From the NCBI GenBank assembly GCA_025716855.1, contig JAIXMQ010000009.1, positions 124,001-188,000 on the forward strand: DNA of 64,000 bases. The letters are read 5' to 3'. The notes below the pieces were generated by a model. The model searched no databases and was not told where the DNA came from. It saw only the letters and a list, made by a program, of their open reading frames with translations. Positions 46,343-58,075 of the stretch are shown here, piece after piece. Source of the DNA: Pilaira anomala. Taxonomy: Eukaryota; Mucoromycota; Mucoromycetes; Mucorales; Mucoraceae. Within the stretch, counting starts at the first letter, position 1, and every line of letters begins with the position of its first letter. Made by a program: the position numbers and the translations under genes.

Positions 46343-48770
46343 CATTTTTTTTTTTTTTTACCTCAAATCATCCAGTTTTCTGCTTTAAAAAAAACAAGCC
46401 ATTTTGAAACTATCATTTTACTAGGGTAGCAAGGTCCCTACGCTATTCTATCTGTTTACTATACTCTTCATTAGTGTTTTTGATGATAAATACTACAGCC
46501 AAACTATTTTTACTGCTATCAAATGATTCTTGGCCAATCAAATTGTCTAAAAAAAAGGGGGAAAAAAATAAATTTTTAAGCAAAAAAAAGCTAGTCTACC
46601 CCCTTTGGATTTTTTCAAAATTCAGAAATTTAGATATATCTTGATATTGAAAAGGTTTTAAACCTTGGCTTTTTAACAATATATGTAGAATTTTACGCTC
46701 TTTCCAATGATGTAAAAATCAGAGTAAAATAGTAACAAATATTAATAGGTATTTCCAAAAAAACGAAATACAGTTCTTGTTAGGGCAAGTATATTTTGCA
46801 CATCTAAACATATACTTTTAAAAATATAGAAAGATGAGCCTTCAAATTCTGCATTTTCTGTATATCATATTGTTTAATGAAATAATTGATTTAGAGGGAC
46901 TTTACTTTGACAAGAATATATTTTTTGTCAAAATTTTGATTTCTGGAACTGAAAAAACGAGGTGTGTGTAGACCATACTACATGCACTCTCCACTTGTAT
47001 TATTGCATGTAAGGAAAACAGTTTTTGTTAGAGAAAGTATATTTTTTACATACAAAAAAATATATCTTTGTATGGCACTATCTGACAATCTAAATTTAGA
47101 ATTTTCTGGATATAGCATTGTATAATATAATGGTTAATATTGAAGGACTTTACTTTAACACGAAAGATTTCCACTGCTTAAAATTTAGGCTAAGTTAGAG
47201 TGACTAATAAAGCGCGCCTCATATAAACTACATACACTACTTTAGTATCTACCCACACCACGTATATAAGCCCAGGAAATCTTTCATGTCAAATTAAAGT
47301 CCTTCAATATTAACTATTTTATTATACAATACTATAACCAGAAAATTTTAAATTTAGATGGGCAGATGATTGTATATAAAGATATATTTTTTTATATGTA
47401 AAAAATATACTTTTTCTAACAAAAACTGTTTTCCTTACATGCACTACAAATGGAGAGTGCATGTAGCATGGTCTACATACACCTCGTTTTTCAGTCCCAG
47501 AAATCAAAATTTTGACAAAAAATATCTTCTTGTCAAAGTAAAGTCCCTCTAAATCAATTATTTCATTAAACAATATGATATACAGAAAATGCAGAATTTG
47601 AAGGCGCATCTTTCTATATTTTTAAAAGTATATGTTTAGATGTGCAAAATATACTTGCCCTAACAAAAACTGTAAACCGTTTTATCACAATAACCATTAA
47701 TATTTGTAATTATTTTGTTTTGATTTTTACATCATTCGAAAGAGTGCAAAATTCTGTATTTACCGTTAAAAGAACAAGCGTTAAACCCATTTTAATGTAA
47801 AGATATATCTACCTTTCTGATTTTTGAAAAAATCCATAGGGGGGGACTAGCAAATTTTTCTAAAAAATGGAATTTTTTTCACAGCTTAAAAAAAAATAAA
47901 AATTAGAAATGCAGATATATCTTTGTATTTAAATGGTTTTAAAGTTTAGCTTTTTATTGATGTCTAAGGTAGAATTTGACGCTCTTTCGAATGATGTAAA
48001 AATCAAAGTAGTATAATTATAAAGTTTAATAGTCATTGCAAAAAAGCACAGTTTTTATTAGGGCATGTATATTTTTTATATATAAGATGATAAATCTAAA
48101 TGCATAGAAATCTTAGTTTTTAAATTCTACATCTTTGGAATATAACATTGTCTAACAAAATATGTATGTATCTTGATTTGGTTTTTTCCTGTTTTTTGGA
48201 CCTAAAAATTGAGATTTGGATCCAAATTTCTTTCTTTTCAAATTAAAGCCTTTTATTTCGCCTATTCTATTATACAATATAATATACAATCGATGCAGAA
48301 TTTAAAGGCGCATCTTTCTATTGATTTAGAATTATTATTTTATATGTAGAAAATATACTTGCCCTAACAAAAACTGTATATCGTTTTTTTCATAATATCT
48401 ATAAATATGCGTATTTATTTTACTTTGATTTTTACATCATTAAAAAGAGCGTAAAATTCTACATACATTGTTAAAAAGCCAAGCTTTAAAACCTTTTCAA
48501 TACCAACATATATCCACATTTCTCATTTTCGAAAAAAATCAAAGGGGGTGGACTGGCTGATTTTTTTACAATTTTCCCCCCCTTTTCCGATGATTTGATT
48601 GGCTCAAAAAAAATTTCGCTACAACAAAAAAATCATGTCTATAATGCCTCGTTTTTCTTTATCAAAAAGACTAATTAGGGTCAGTAAACACACATAATGT
48701 AGCGTAGGGCTTTACTGTCGTAATAGAATGGTAGTATAAAAAGGTCTCTTTTTAATTTTTTTTTTTGCCA
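46343..48770. mobile_element. Large foldback (hairpin) element with alternating internal units
   Basis: Outer arms 46343-46950 and 48240-48770 are imperfect inverted repeats: for instance CCCTACGCTA near 46436 against TAGCGTAGGG near 48699, and GATGTAAAAATCAGA near 46708 against its complement near 48436. Between them an internal unit recurs as reverse (about 47500-47870) and forward (about 47880-48130) copies. A second palindrome is centred near 47220, with a 30-bp-class match between 46995-47030 and 47405-47440. No ORF resembles a transposase. It is a non-autonomous foldback/MITE-type element, older than or rearranged relative to the copy at 60.1 kb. Target-site duplications could not be seen. 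Confidence 0.75.
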
Positions 48771-49194
48771 TAAATTAAAAGTGAGAGAGGCAGATTTAAC
48801 TATATCAAGAATTATATTATTGTAAGAAGAACGAATATATGTATCGCTTCCAGATCTCATATGTACACAGCAATATGTATTATTTTTTTTGCTTCTAGTA
48901 CAAACAATGCATAATTTTTAAACCTAATAAAAAAAGATCCACGTGTTATTTGATATAGCTCGTAACTTAATGCAAAGTCAAGTAGTGTGAGATTTTAATA
49001 CTGCTTGTAGTAACTGGAGTCTAGAAATATAAGAAAAAGCCTCCCAACAATTTAAATGATATAACAAGACGTTAGTTACAATAAACGTTAAGGACCCATT
49101 TTAAGTAATTTTAAATGAAATGTCAATTATATTTTATTTAATTAATGCTAGTTTTTTTTTTTTTCTCTCTTTTGACATGCGATACTTTTATAAA
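48771..49194. other. Short intergenic spacer
   Basis: Lies between the foldback element and the VTS1 stop. Ordinary A/T-rich sequence with one T run (49151-49163). No gene or clear repeat. Confidence 0.6.
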
Positions 49195-50890
49195 TTAATA
49201 TTCGATAGCCTGTTGAATAAAAATAGTTAAAAATAAACGTAAATAGAATATCTTTTTAAAAAGAGACTTACGTTTTCATTACAGTGACGCTGAACGTTTT
49301 CGAATACTTTTAATAATTTTCTTCTTGCACCTATTGTATTGACACCAGCATCAATCATATCTTGATCTGACATACGTATTACAGTTTGCCAGTTTAAGCC
49401 AATAAAGGCGTGACCATACTTATGTAGTCTCAAACTTCTTAACCAGTTTTGTACGTCTATTTAAACAAAAAGTTTCTATTTTTAGCGTACACTGAAAAAC
49501 AAAAAAAGACATTTTTCAATACTTTACCTTTCATCAACTCAAAATCTACAGTTTCGGCAGCCAGTTTATCTTTTAATGCCCGGGCAGCGGATGATCTCTT
49601 ACGTCTTCTTGCCAAACCTGTCAAAGGCTTACTAGAAGAACTATCACTTTCATCGTCCGTATTGGTATCTTCGACACTTGGTATATTTAAAAAGGGAGGT
49701 GGTGTACCGACAGGTTTCATGGGAGGAGAAATGATTTTATCTTGTCTTAATCTTGCTTGTGCTTGTTCTAATGCAGATAAACCTTCTACTTCTTCTTGTA
49801 TTGCCCAAGGTAGTAACTCTTCCTTTTTTTTGTTGCTGGTGGTGGTGGTCTTTTGTAATGAACCAAATGACCAACTGGATTCCTTTTTAGATTGTAAAGG
49901 GAATGGCCATTCAGGTGCTTCGGTGGTAGTAAATAAAGATTTTGTCAGGTCAGTTGAACAAGAATTACGTAAGCGAGGTGGAGAAGAGAAAAGACCACCT
50001 GTACTAGATGAAGAAGAAGAAGAGGAGAGTGTCGAGGTAGTAGAGGTGGTGGGTGTGGTGGTACCATTCATTGCTTTTAATTGTGCTCTTGCTGCTAAAG
50101 CCTTCTCATAAAGGGGTCCTGGATGACTTAGGCCAAGTGGTCGAGATACAAATAGATCTCGGTTACGCCTTCTTAAATCGTCTGGCTCACTCATAGCTGT
50201 CGTGACCAGTGGCGTACGCGTTCTAGGTGGGCACATCATTTGTCTCTTTCTGGCTTCGTATTCTGATTCGGTCGAGATGACTGAATGAGTCGTAAACTTG
50301 TTTGGATTCGAAAATACTATTTATAAAAAAAGTTATATAAATTACTCCTTAAATAAATAAATAATACTATTTCAAACAAACTTACCACTACAGTTACTTT
50401 CCTGTCCAGCAGGATATGGGTCATGTTTAGTTGAGGCTAATTGTTGAAGTACAGTAATAAGAAATCTTATTTGAATTTGAGAAGCGTTTTGAACGATTGT
50501 ATAAAGTGTAGCAGTTCTTTCTGCGTCAGACCTACATCGAAGCCATTGATTGACTTTATGCAGTTCGTCTTTAAAACCTTGGTCTAAACTAGCTGCTGCA
50601 ACCTCCTCGAGCATTTGTTCATATCTTTGAATGTTCTCAAACCATCGATCAATCGCCTCTGCTTCTGGTGAATCCTTATCACGCATTGTTGTAGGCGCTT
50701 TTAATATATCTGATGATGGTCTACACTTGTATTGTAATGGCATCGATGTAAACGATCGAGAAGGTAAATTCATCAAATCTGAAGCTGTCAATGACCGAAA
50801 GGATTGACTTGAACCAAACGATGGCTGTCTTTGAAATGCACCAAATAAATTTTCTTCCATTACTCTATGAACATCGTGCGTAGTTGCCAT
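49195..50890 (-). CDS. VTS1: Vts1/Smaug-type SAM-domain RNA-binding protein
   Basis: Four exons: 50386-50890, 49528-50316, 49272-49456, 49195-49209; in phase, 497 aa. The N-terminal helical domain (RWFENIQRYEQMLEEVAAAS, LHKVNQWLRCRSDAERTA, IQIRFLITVLQQLA) is the Vts1/Smaug conserved region. A disordered Ser/Thr/Pro-rich middle follows, then a C-terminal SAM domain (NWLRSLRLHKYGHAF, DQDMIDAGVNTIGARRKLLK) whose basic face binds Smaug-recognition hairpins. Vts1 recruits the CCR4-NOT deadenylase to mRNAs in the cytoplasm. The final exon is 15 nt (AIEY and stop), found from an ACAG acceptor; without it the frame would read through the intron. Confidence 0.93.
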
Positions 50891-51203
50891 AGTAGCTAAA
50901 TATATTAAAAAAAAAAGAAAAAGTAAAGTAGAAATAAAAAAAAAGAGAAGAAAGGGGAAGAAAAAAAAAGATTGACAGAGAATTTAAATGGTCAAAGAAG
51001 GTCTCCTTTTTTTTCGGTAGTGCCAGATTTACACACGCACACATACACACACACACTTACACACGAGGTGACAAAATAAATAAATAAATAAATAAATAAT
51101 AATCTGGTTTACTACTCTTTACCCCTTAAAAAAAGGAGAAAAAAAAAGAAAAAAAGGCTTAAAATGGATAATCGAAAAAGAAACCCCTTTTATTTATTTA
51201 TTT
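50891..51203. other. Short spacer between tandem minus-strand genes
   Basis: Holds the VTS1 5' leader with A-rich tracts, a (CA)n-like strip at 51031-51060, an (AAAT)n strip at 51074-51100 and the 3' end of the SDR gene. No gene. Confidence 0.55.
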
Positions 51204-52206
51204 TTAAGTATTAATGATAGTTCCACCATTGGGGTGGAGAACTTGACCTGTAATAAAAGAGGAATCATCAGCAGCCAAGAAGACGAATGAAGCAGCGACC
51301 TCACAAGGTTGAGCAGGTCTCTTGAATGGAGGGAAAGAACCAAAGTTACGAATTTCTTCTACCGTAAAGGTATTAGGAATCAAAGGTGTCCAAACAGGTC
51401 CAGGAGCAACTGCATTGACTCGAATACGACGAGGTGCCAATTGTTGAGAAAGAGCACGCGTGAATGAGACGACAGCACCCTTAGTAGCAGAATAATCAAC
51501 AAGGACATCCATACCACGATAAGCTGCAATAGAGGCTGTGTTGATAATAACACCACCAGCTACAAGATGCTTACAAGCCAATTTAGTCATGAAGATAGGA
51601 CCAAATACTAGATATAAAAATAAAGTTTAATTTTTTGTTTATATGAAAATATATGAAAATTATATTACCGTTTGTACGGAAAGTACGTTCAACAGTATCA
51701 CAGTTCAAGTCTTCTACTTTGGTAACCTTATGTTGCTCAGCAGCATTGTTGACCAAGATATCCAAACGACCAAAAGCATTCATGTGAGAATCAAGAATTT
51801 CTTGACATGTATTTTCAAAACCGACGTCACGAGCAATCAAGTTGACCTTACATTTACTTTGAGCTTCAATAGTGTTCTTTGTGTACATGGCGTCAGCATC
51901 TTCACGTTCATCACGATAGACAATGGTAATACCGAGACAACCTTCTAAGGCATAAAGAGTAGCAATGGATCGACCAATACCACTATCGGCACCTGTAATT
52001 AATGCATATTTGTTTTGCAATTTACCAGACCCAACATAAGGCTTGAAACATGGTTTACCCTTTGCGTCAAAAGCAGGTAAATGTTGAGAAACAGGTGCAG
52101 GTTTCAAGAGGGAAGCAATACCAGATTTCTCCCAATCCATATTCTTACGAATTTCATTGTATTCATAAACATCATTAGGTAAATCTTCGTCAAATCCAAC
52201 AGTCAT
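51204..52206 (-). CDS. Short-chain dehydrogenase/reductase, YhdF/YghA-like
   Basis: Two exons: 51669-52206 and 51204-51607; in phase, 313 aa. N-terminal extension of about 65 residues, then the Rossmann core: ALITGADSGIGRSIATLYA (TGxxxGIG cofactor site), DILVNNAAEQHK (NNA), catalytic Ser in INTASIAAYRG, YSATKGA (YxxxK), and RVNAVAPGPVWTPLIP. The C-terminus is SSFITGQVLHPNGG. Extension plus the DSGIGR and GPVWTPLIP words place it in the classical SDR subgroup of YhdF/YghA-like proteins, common in bacteria and found in fungi, linked to aldehyde or sugar-alcohol redox and stress. The substrate cannot be told. Transfer from bacteria is possible for the family, but introns and codon use here look native. 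Confidence 0.9.
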
Positions 52207-52531
52207 TTTAAGCTTTTAGTATTTTTGATAGAAGTTTGATTTGTATCTAAAGTGATGTAGAAAAAAAATATTGATGTCTAAATTCTTACTCTTTTTATAT
52301 ATCTATCAATTGTTGTCAGACGAAATCTCAATCTACTACTGTCAATACAAGTTCTATTAATTAGTGAGAGGGGTCTCAGAAAAGAAATTTTCCGTGTTTT
52401 CAACATGATGATTAAATGACGAAAAAGAAAGAGCGAAAAAGTTTTTTCCTTGCCACCTATATAATTATCCTGTATTAATGAATGTCTTTCCTTTGTTTGT
52501 TTGTTTCAATACTATTTATTTGTAATACGTT
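52207..52531. promoter_or_regulatory. Divergent promoter of SDR and SLM1-like genes
   Basis: A 325-bp gap between divergent start codons. One AGGGG word, identical to the yeast stress-response element core, is at 52369-52373. A single five-base match is weak evidence. Confidence 0.3.
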
Positions 52532-55234
52532 ATGGGTAAAAAACAACAAACATCATCCGTTTTGCCTCATCTGCCTCATGGCATGAATATGCCACACACT
52601 CAAATCACTCGCGATAGACCAATGATGCCCGGTCAAAAAGCATTACCTTCTGACGATTGGAAAAATACCGAGAATAACCAATTGGTTCCGGGAATTGATA
52701 GAAACGTTAGTCGGCAAAGAAGTGTTGTATCAAGACATGGTATTCCTTGGACAGATCGTACACCCAATCTTCAATTAACTACTAACGCCGAACCTCCTCC
52801 CATCTTTTCTTCTACACCTTCAAAAATTTCTGCACTTCGAAATGCAAGAGAGTCAAAGACTCAGAAGCAAATTCAGCGTATGGACAGCGGAATCGATCCA
52901 GTCGAGTTATTAATTACAAGATTAGAATCCTGGAGATTGGCAATTAAAAATCTGGTACTAAACAAACTTTTGTCCTTGTTTGTAATTTTTTTAATTATTA
53001 ATTTTTTTTCCTGGTGTAGGTCTCTCTGTTTAAAAAGATTGCACTGGTCGAAAATAAAACTTCCAAGGGCTTGGTAGGTGCTAGTCAAACCATTGAATTA
53101 CCTTTCAAAGACTCTTTCGGTCAATTCCTTGAGAGTGGTGGTATTCAGGATATTTGGGCTTCGCTTCGCGACTACACAATGCAACATGGTATCTTACATA
53201 ATGATACCGGTAATTTTATAGAAAGTACCGTCTTACCTGGTCTTCGTGCTATTAAGGGTGATATCAAAACGATGATCGCTCAGATTGAAAAGGACAGGTC
53301 TTTAAAGACTAGCATTATTTACGATAGCCGCATGAATGTAAACCGGTTAATCACTCAATTGGATAAGACGATAGAAGCCGATCAACGTTCGCCACGCGCT
53401 GCAGATCACCTTCAGGATCCCTTTTTAATAAATTTAAGTGTTATCTATGCTATTCGGGAGCTTTGTGACCATGAAAACAGACTTCATGATAATATCTTGA
53501 ACTTGCAACAAGAAACAGGTCTATTTGAACAGAAAGTAATTGAAAACATTCGTCACATTATTCAAAATTATCATGATTTTCGTGTTGAGAACAAAATTGA
53601 AGATGAATCTTTTATTGGAAATGTCATGGAAACTTTTAGACAGCTTAGTCCTGTAACTGAATGGAATAACTTTGTTCAACGTAATAAGAATCATCTGGTG
53701 ATGGAGAATTCGGTTTATAAGACTGAAGACTCGGTAGAGTATCCAAATCAAAAGAACCGGTTTGTACGTGCTTCCAAGATCGGTCCTCTTCAAACAAAGA
53801 CAGGTATTACTAGAGGTTGGACTGAGGGTATTTATATTTTGACACCAGGTAAGATATAAGCTTATTTTCTTTTCTCGGCTTAAAATCTAATACAAATTTT
53901 TTATAAAAAAAGCTGGTTTCCTTCATGGTTACAAGACACCAAAACACTTTGAAACCAATCCACTAAATCCAAGCTTCTCTATATTTGTACCTAATTCAAC
54001 TGTTTCCTCTGACGGAGATACATTCGAAATCAATTGCAACAAGGATAAGTACATCAACTTGGGTGCTCATAACTATGTTTTCAGAGCTCCAACACGTGAT
54101 GACAATATGGCTTGGTACTCGTACTTGCATGGTATCACAGAAGAATTCAAAGTGATCCCCCTTTTGGAAAAGACCGAATCCAACTATAGTTCAACTCCTT
54201 TACATAGGGATCTTCCTCCTTTACCTTCTAGTGTTTTACCTGTTGAATCTGGTCAAGAACGTCGTGCTATTGAAGGTGCTCCTCCTCCTACTCAAGGTGT
54301 CAATTTAAACCAACAACGTGCTCAACCTGGTAATACACTCACTCAACAACAACGAGGTACTCCTCAATATGGTAATGCTAATGATTATAATAACATACAA
54401 CAACAGAATACAGGTCATGATCAATATGATAATACAGGTCATGATCAATATGATAATACAGCTTATAATCAACAAGATAATTATAATCAACGAGGTGACT
54501 ACAATGAGCAAGATAATAATAATGAACAAAATCGTTATAATGAGCAATACGATAATAATGGTTATAATCATCTCGATAACACAAATTATAATCGACAAGA
54601 TACTAATCCGAATACAATTACTGGCGACAACCAATTAGCCAACATTTCTGCTCATAGTCAGGGAACAACAACAAATGACTATCCTTCTACTCATCAAGGA
54701 AACAATTTTAATACGGGTCAACAAGAGAATGACTACCGTCATGCTTCTAATCACGAATTAAACCAAGAACCTACTTATACTAATCAAGCAGGTGATTATG
54801 CTTCAGGTAGTCAAACGGGTACCTACACATCTGCTCGTCAATCAGAAAATCAATCGGTTGGAAACAACCTTGCAGTGACGAATGACAATAATAATGCCTA
54901 CACTCCCGGTGACCCAGAATCTGGTATTCACCGTGCCACTCATGACGAAAGCGGTTATGACAGTAGTGGCAAATATAATCGTAGTAATGAAAACTTTAAT
55001 TCAGCAGATAACTTTACTTCGGCTGAAGATCTTGATAAGCATGACCACGACCGTTTCCTCCCAGTTGGTAAGTCTCCTATTCAGATGACAGATGGAGAAT
55101 ATCTAGATCCTTCAAGCACTAATGACCCTCATTATGAAGAAGTTAGCACGCATCAATCAAACGTCAGAGATGATTCATTTAACCGTTCTCGTCAAGGTTA
55201 CACTAGCAATAAACAAGGAGGACCTGGCATGTAA
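52532..55234 (+). CDS. SLM1: Slm1-like F-BAR/PH protein with Asn/Gln-rich tail
   Basis: Three exons: 52532-52954, 53020-53848, 53913-55234; in phase, 857 aa. N-terminal 115 residues are disordered; a helical F-BAR-like region follows (SLFKKIALVENKTSKGLVGA, LRDYTMQHGILHND, KGDIKTMIAQIEKDRSL). A PH domain runs from about GWTEGIYILTPAGFLHGYKT through NYVFRAPTRDDNMAWYSYL. This pairing is the hallmark of Slm1/Slm2, PI(4,5)P2-binding effectors at eisosomes that pass membrane stress to TORC2. The last about 320 residues are Asn/Gln/Tyr-rich, with GHDQYDNT in tandem and further NQQDN/YNEQ variants, a prion-like composition. A conserved basic KSPIQMTDGEYLDP patch sits near the end. The tail is much more repetitive than expected for yeast Slm1. 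Confidence 0.88.
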
Positions 55235-55438
55235 TATTCATGTTATCTTGATACTACTACTTCTTTAATAACTTAATAATAATAATAAAAAACAAGTTTT
55301 TCAAAACTATGTAATTATGCAGGACACTCTTCGCATGGATCAGTCTCAATATATACTAGCTTGAAAACAAAGTTTATTAATATATACAATCTAATTTTTT
55401 TTAAGGAGTTCCTTTATAAAGTCAAAAATAACTTTTTT

Positions 55439-56812
55439 CTATTCTGTCAAAATCTCTACGCCATCTTCTGTAACCAAAAGCTAATAATGGGAAATATACA
55501 TGAGCCTATTTATTTCTTTTAGTATATAGTTTTTTTACTTACTGTATGTTCAAATTGAGCACTTCTACCACCATCCACTGTTGATATAGTCCATTTATCT
55601 GGCCACATAATACCAGAAGCTGATCCTTGGCAAAGAATAGGTTCCTAAAAGAAAATGTCAGTAACACATATATTTATATATTTCAATCTACTTACAATAG
55701 TAAAAGTGGTACCGGGAATCATGACTTCATCGTTAGTATCGTCAACTATAAAAAAAAAAACGATTTTAAAAAGTAAATATAAACTCTATGTCCAAAAATA
55801 AAATCTCTTCTTATGACTTACTGTGATGAAGTATTAATGGTCTACAGTGGAACTCTTTTCCGATACCATGACCTGATAATTCATCAGATACTGAAAATCC
55901 ATGTTTAGTTGCATGCTCACTAAATTGTTCATATTAGTTTGGCACAATTGTAAATTATCGAAAATTTTCATACCAAATGACTCTGCCGATTTCTTTAATG
56001 GGTACCTCGGGACCACAAATAGCGATTGATTTCTCTAAAGTTTCTCTTGTACATTCAATTAATGCTTTACCCTTTTCATCTACATTACCCACCATAAAAG
56101 TGGCAGAGGTATCACCATGGTAACCATTTAAATAGACCTAATAATCGTTTAAAAGGTTAAGGAAAAGAAATTTTAATAGATAAATTATTGCAAGTATAAC
56201 TTACTGTGACATCAACGTTAATGATATCTCCATCCTGTAAAGGTCTATCGTCGGGTATACCATGTGCAATGACATTATTTATGGATGTGCAGACACTTTT
56301 AGGAAATCCAGAATAATTTAAGGGTGAAGGATAAGCATTTTTTGCAATAATAGCTTCATGGATCACTTTATCTATGTCGTTTGTGGTGACACCAGGCTAT
56401 TTAATAGGACAAGTTAATGAATAAAAAAAATCATCACTGCTTTAATAAGACTCACTTTGCAAAGGGTAGAGCCTAATGTCAAGATCTCTTTCGCAAGTTT
56501 TCCTGCTTCTCTCATGCCAATGACATCTTGATCTGAATTAATAGGTACTATGTTCTCCCACTTAGAAGAAGTACCAGCTACTGCATAAGGAGGTCGTAAG
56601 ATATGATTAGGCACTTCACGACGAGGTATGTTTCGAACGTCTACATTAGCTAAAGAAGCCGGCGCAAGTCGTTTATAAGTACCCCAGCGATTCATTATCT
56701 GTCCTGGTGTAAAAAGACGACGTGCTGAACTGGCTGAGGTGGTGTGAAAATTCTTCGTCCATAATTTTTTGCTTTGCTTACAAGTACGAGAATAAACTTG
56801 TATAGAGTTCAT
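55439..56812 (-). CDS. Mitochondrial methionine aminopeptidase type 1
   Basis: Seven exons: 56456-56812, 56205-56396, 55974-56137, 55822-55919, 55696-55745, 55543-55644, 55439-55480; in phase, 334 aa. It removes the initiator Met using two divalent metals. All ligands are visible: [10 protein letters not shown] (His), INVDVT (Asp), YHGDTSATF (Asp), SGHGIGKEF (His), TIEPIL (Glu) and AQFEHT (Glu). The N-terminal about 90 residues are basic and Ser/Thr-rich ([20 protein letters not shown]), a mitochondrial presequence, and there is no zinc-finger region as in cytosolic Map1. This is the fungal counterpart of human MAP1D. It is convergent with the SLM1-like gene, with 204 bp between stops. Confidence 0.93.
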
Positions 56813-57513
56813 TTTTTGAGAGGTTTTGAAACAAAGCTTAGAAAAAGAAAAGCTAAGTAGTTAATCTTTCACCCCCTCCATTTAGGCCTTTTTTTTCATA
56901 GACCGAACTCTCGTACTTTACGTTTTTTATCACTGACTTGCACAATGTAGAAACTGTATTTGACCACTATAAGCGTATATATACAGCTATACGATTAAGT
57001 TATTTACAAATACTTATTACTTTCACTGAACATAGTATATTCATATGTTTTAATTTGCATAATTTTAACCCCAATTGGAGCTTCCAGTTATAGCTATATC
57101 TTCGTTTTTTCCAACTATTCTTTGGACCCAGATCGAATATGACTGACAAATAAGTCTTAATTCTGAATGATGAGTGGATTGGCCCGAGAACTTTCAACGA
57201 TGCCAAACTAATACATAAACCAATATTATTTATAATTTTTGATATAGCACCCTATAAACGCTTTTTCTTTGGCTCGAAATAATTTAAAGGCTTTCATTAT
57301 CTCTTTTATTATTATTATTATTATTATTATAATTATTATTTCTTACAGTTTTGCTTATTTTATTGAATAAAGAGCTCGTTATCGATTCAAAAATAAAACA
57401 TCAACGGAAAAATGTATTGGTATGGGTGTAAAGCAAATCATATTTGGCCGAAATGATCGACATTGGTTTTTAATTCCTTTTATTTTTCTTAAAAACTAAA
57501 TAAACGAACCAAA
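56813..57513. other. Intergenic region with (ATT)n microsatellite
   Basis: About 700 bp with an (ATT)n repeat near 57305-57340. The minus frame at 57000-57206 has no consensus partners. No gene. Confidence 0.6.
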
Positions 57514-58037
57514 TTATTCAAAGATTCTCCAATGATCCAATCTATAATAATAAATCAAAGTTTTATAAATGTGTGTCATTTAAATAAATAAATAAAAGAA
57601 ATCACTTACTCAGGAGTCATATAGATATATACCAAGAGAAACTTAAACAAATCTGTGTCAGCCTAAAAGAAGTGAAAGGTTAAAATCATCAGATATTCTT
57701 GTAAATGTTTAAACTTACGGGCACAAGAGGAGGAATGGCGCGAGGTTCTTTGATAGTTAAATAGTAAGTCAATGCATGCATAATGATCTATTTCGTAAAT
57801 GGTTATAATCGTTCTCTTTATATCTGAACACATTTTTTTTTTCTTTTTTACATACTTGAGAATCAGTAGGCATACCGACACTGGTAGGTGTAAATCGGTA
57901 AGCAGCCAACTTGTTACTACGAGAAAGCTCGACAATTCTATCCGCAACATACTGCTTAGCTTCTTCACTTCCATAGTTTTCTAATGTAATAAAATCAATT
58001 ACTTCCGAAATCATGAAAGCAGAGTCGTTCTAAACAT

Positions 58038-58075
<38 letters not shown>

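Noticed and set aside
54305..54638. Frames of about 106-109 aa in other frames and on the minus strand over the SLM1-like tail
   Set aside because: Ile/Met/Val-rich shadows created by the CAA/AAT repeats of the real frame.
57000..57206. 68-aa minus-strand frame between MetAP and the TMEM209-like gene
   Set aside because: Mixed composition gave brief interest as a transposon relic, but no recognisable motif or repeat partner was found.
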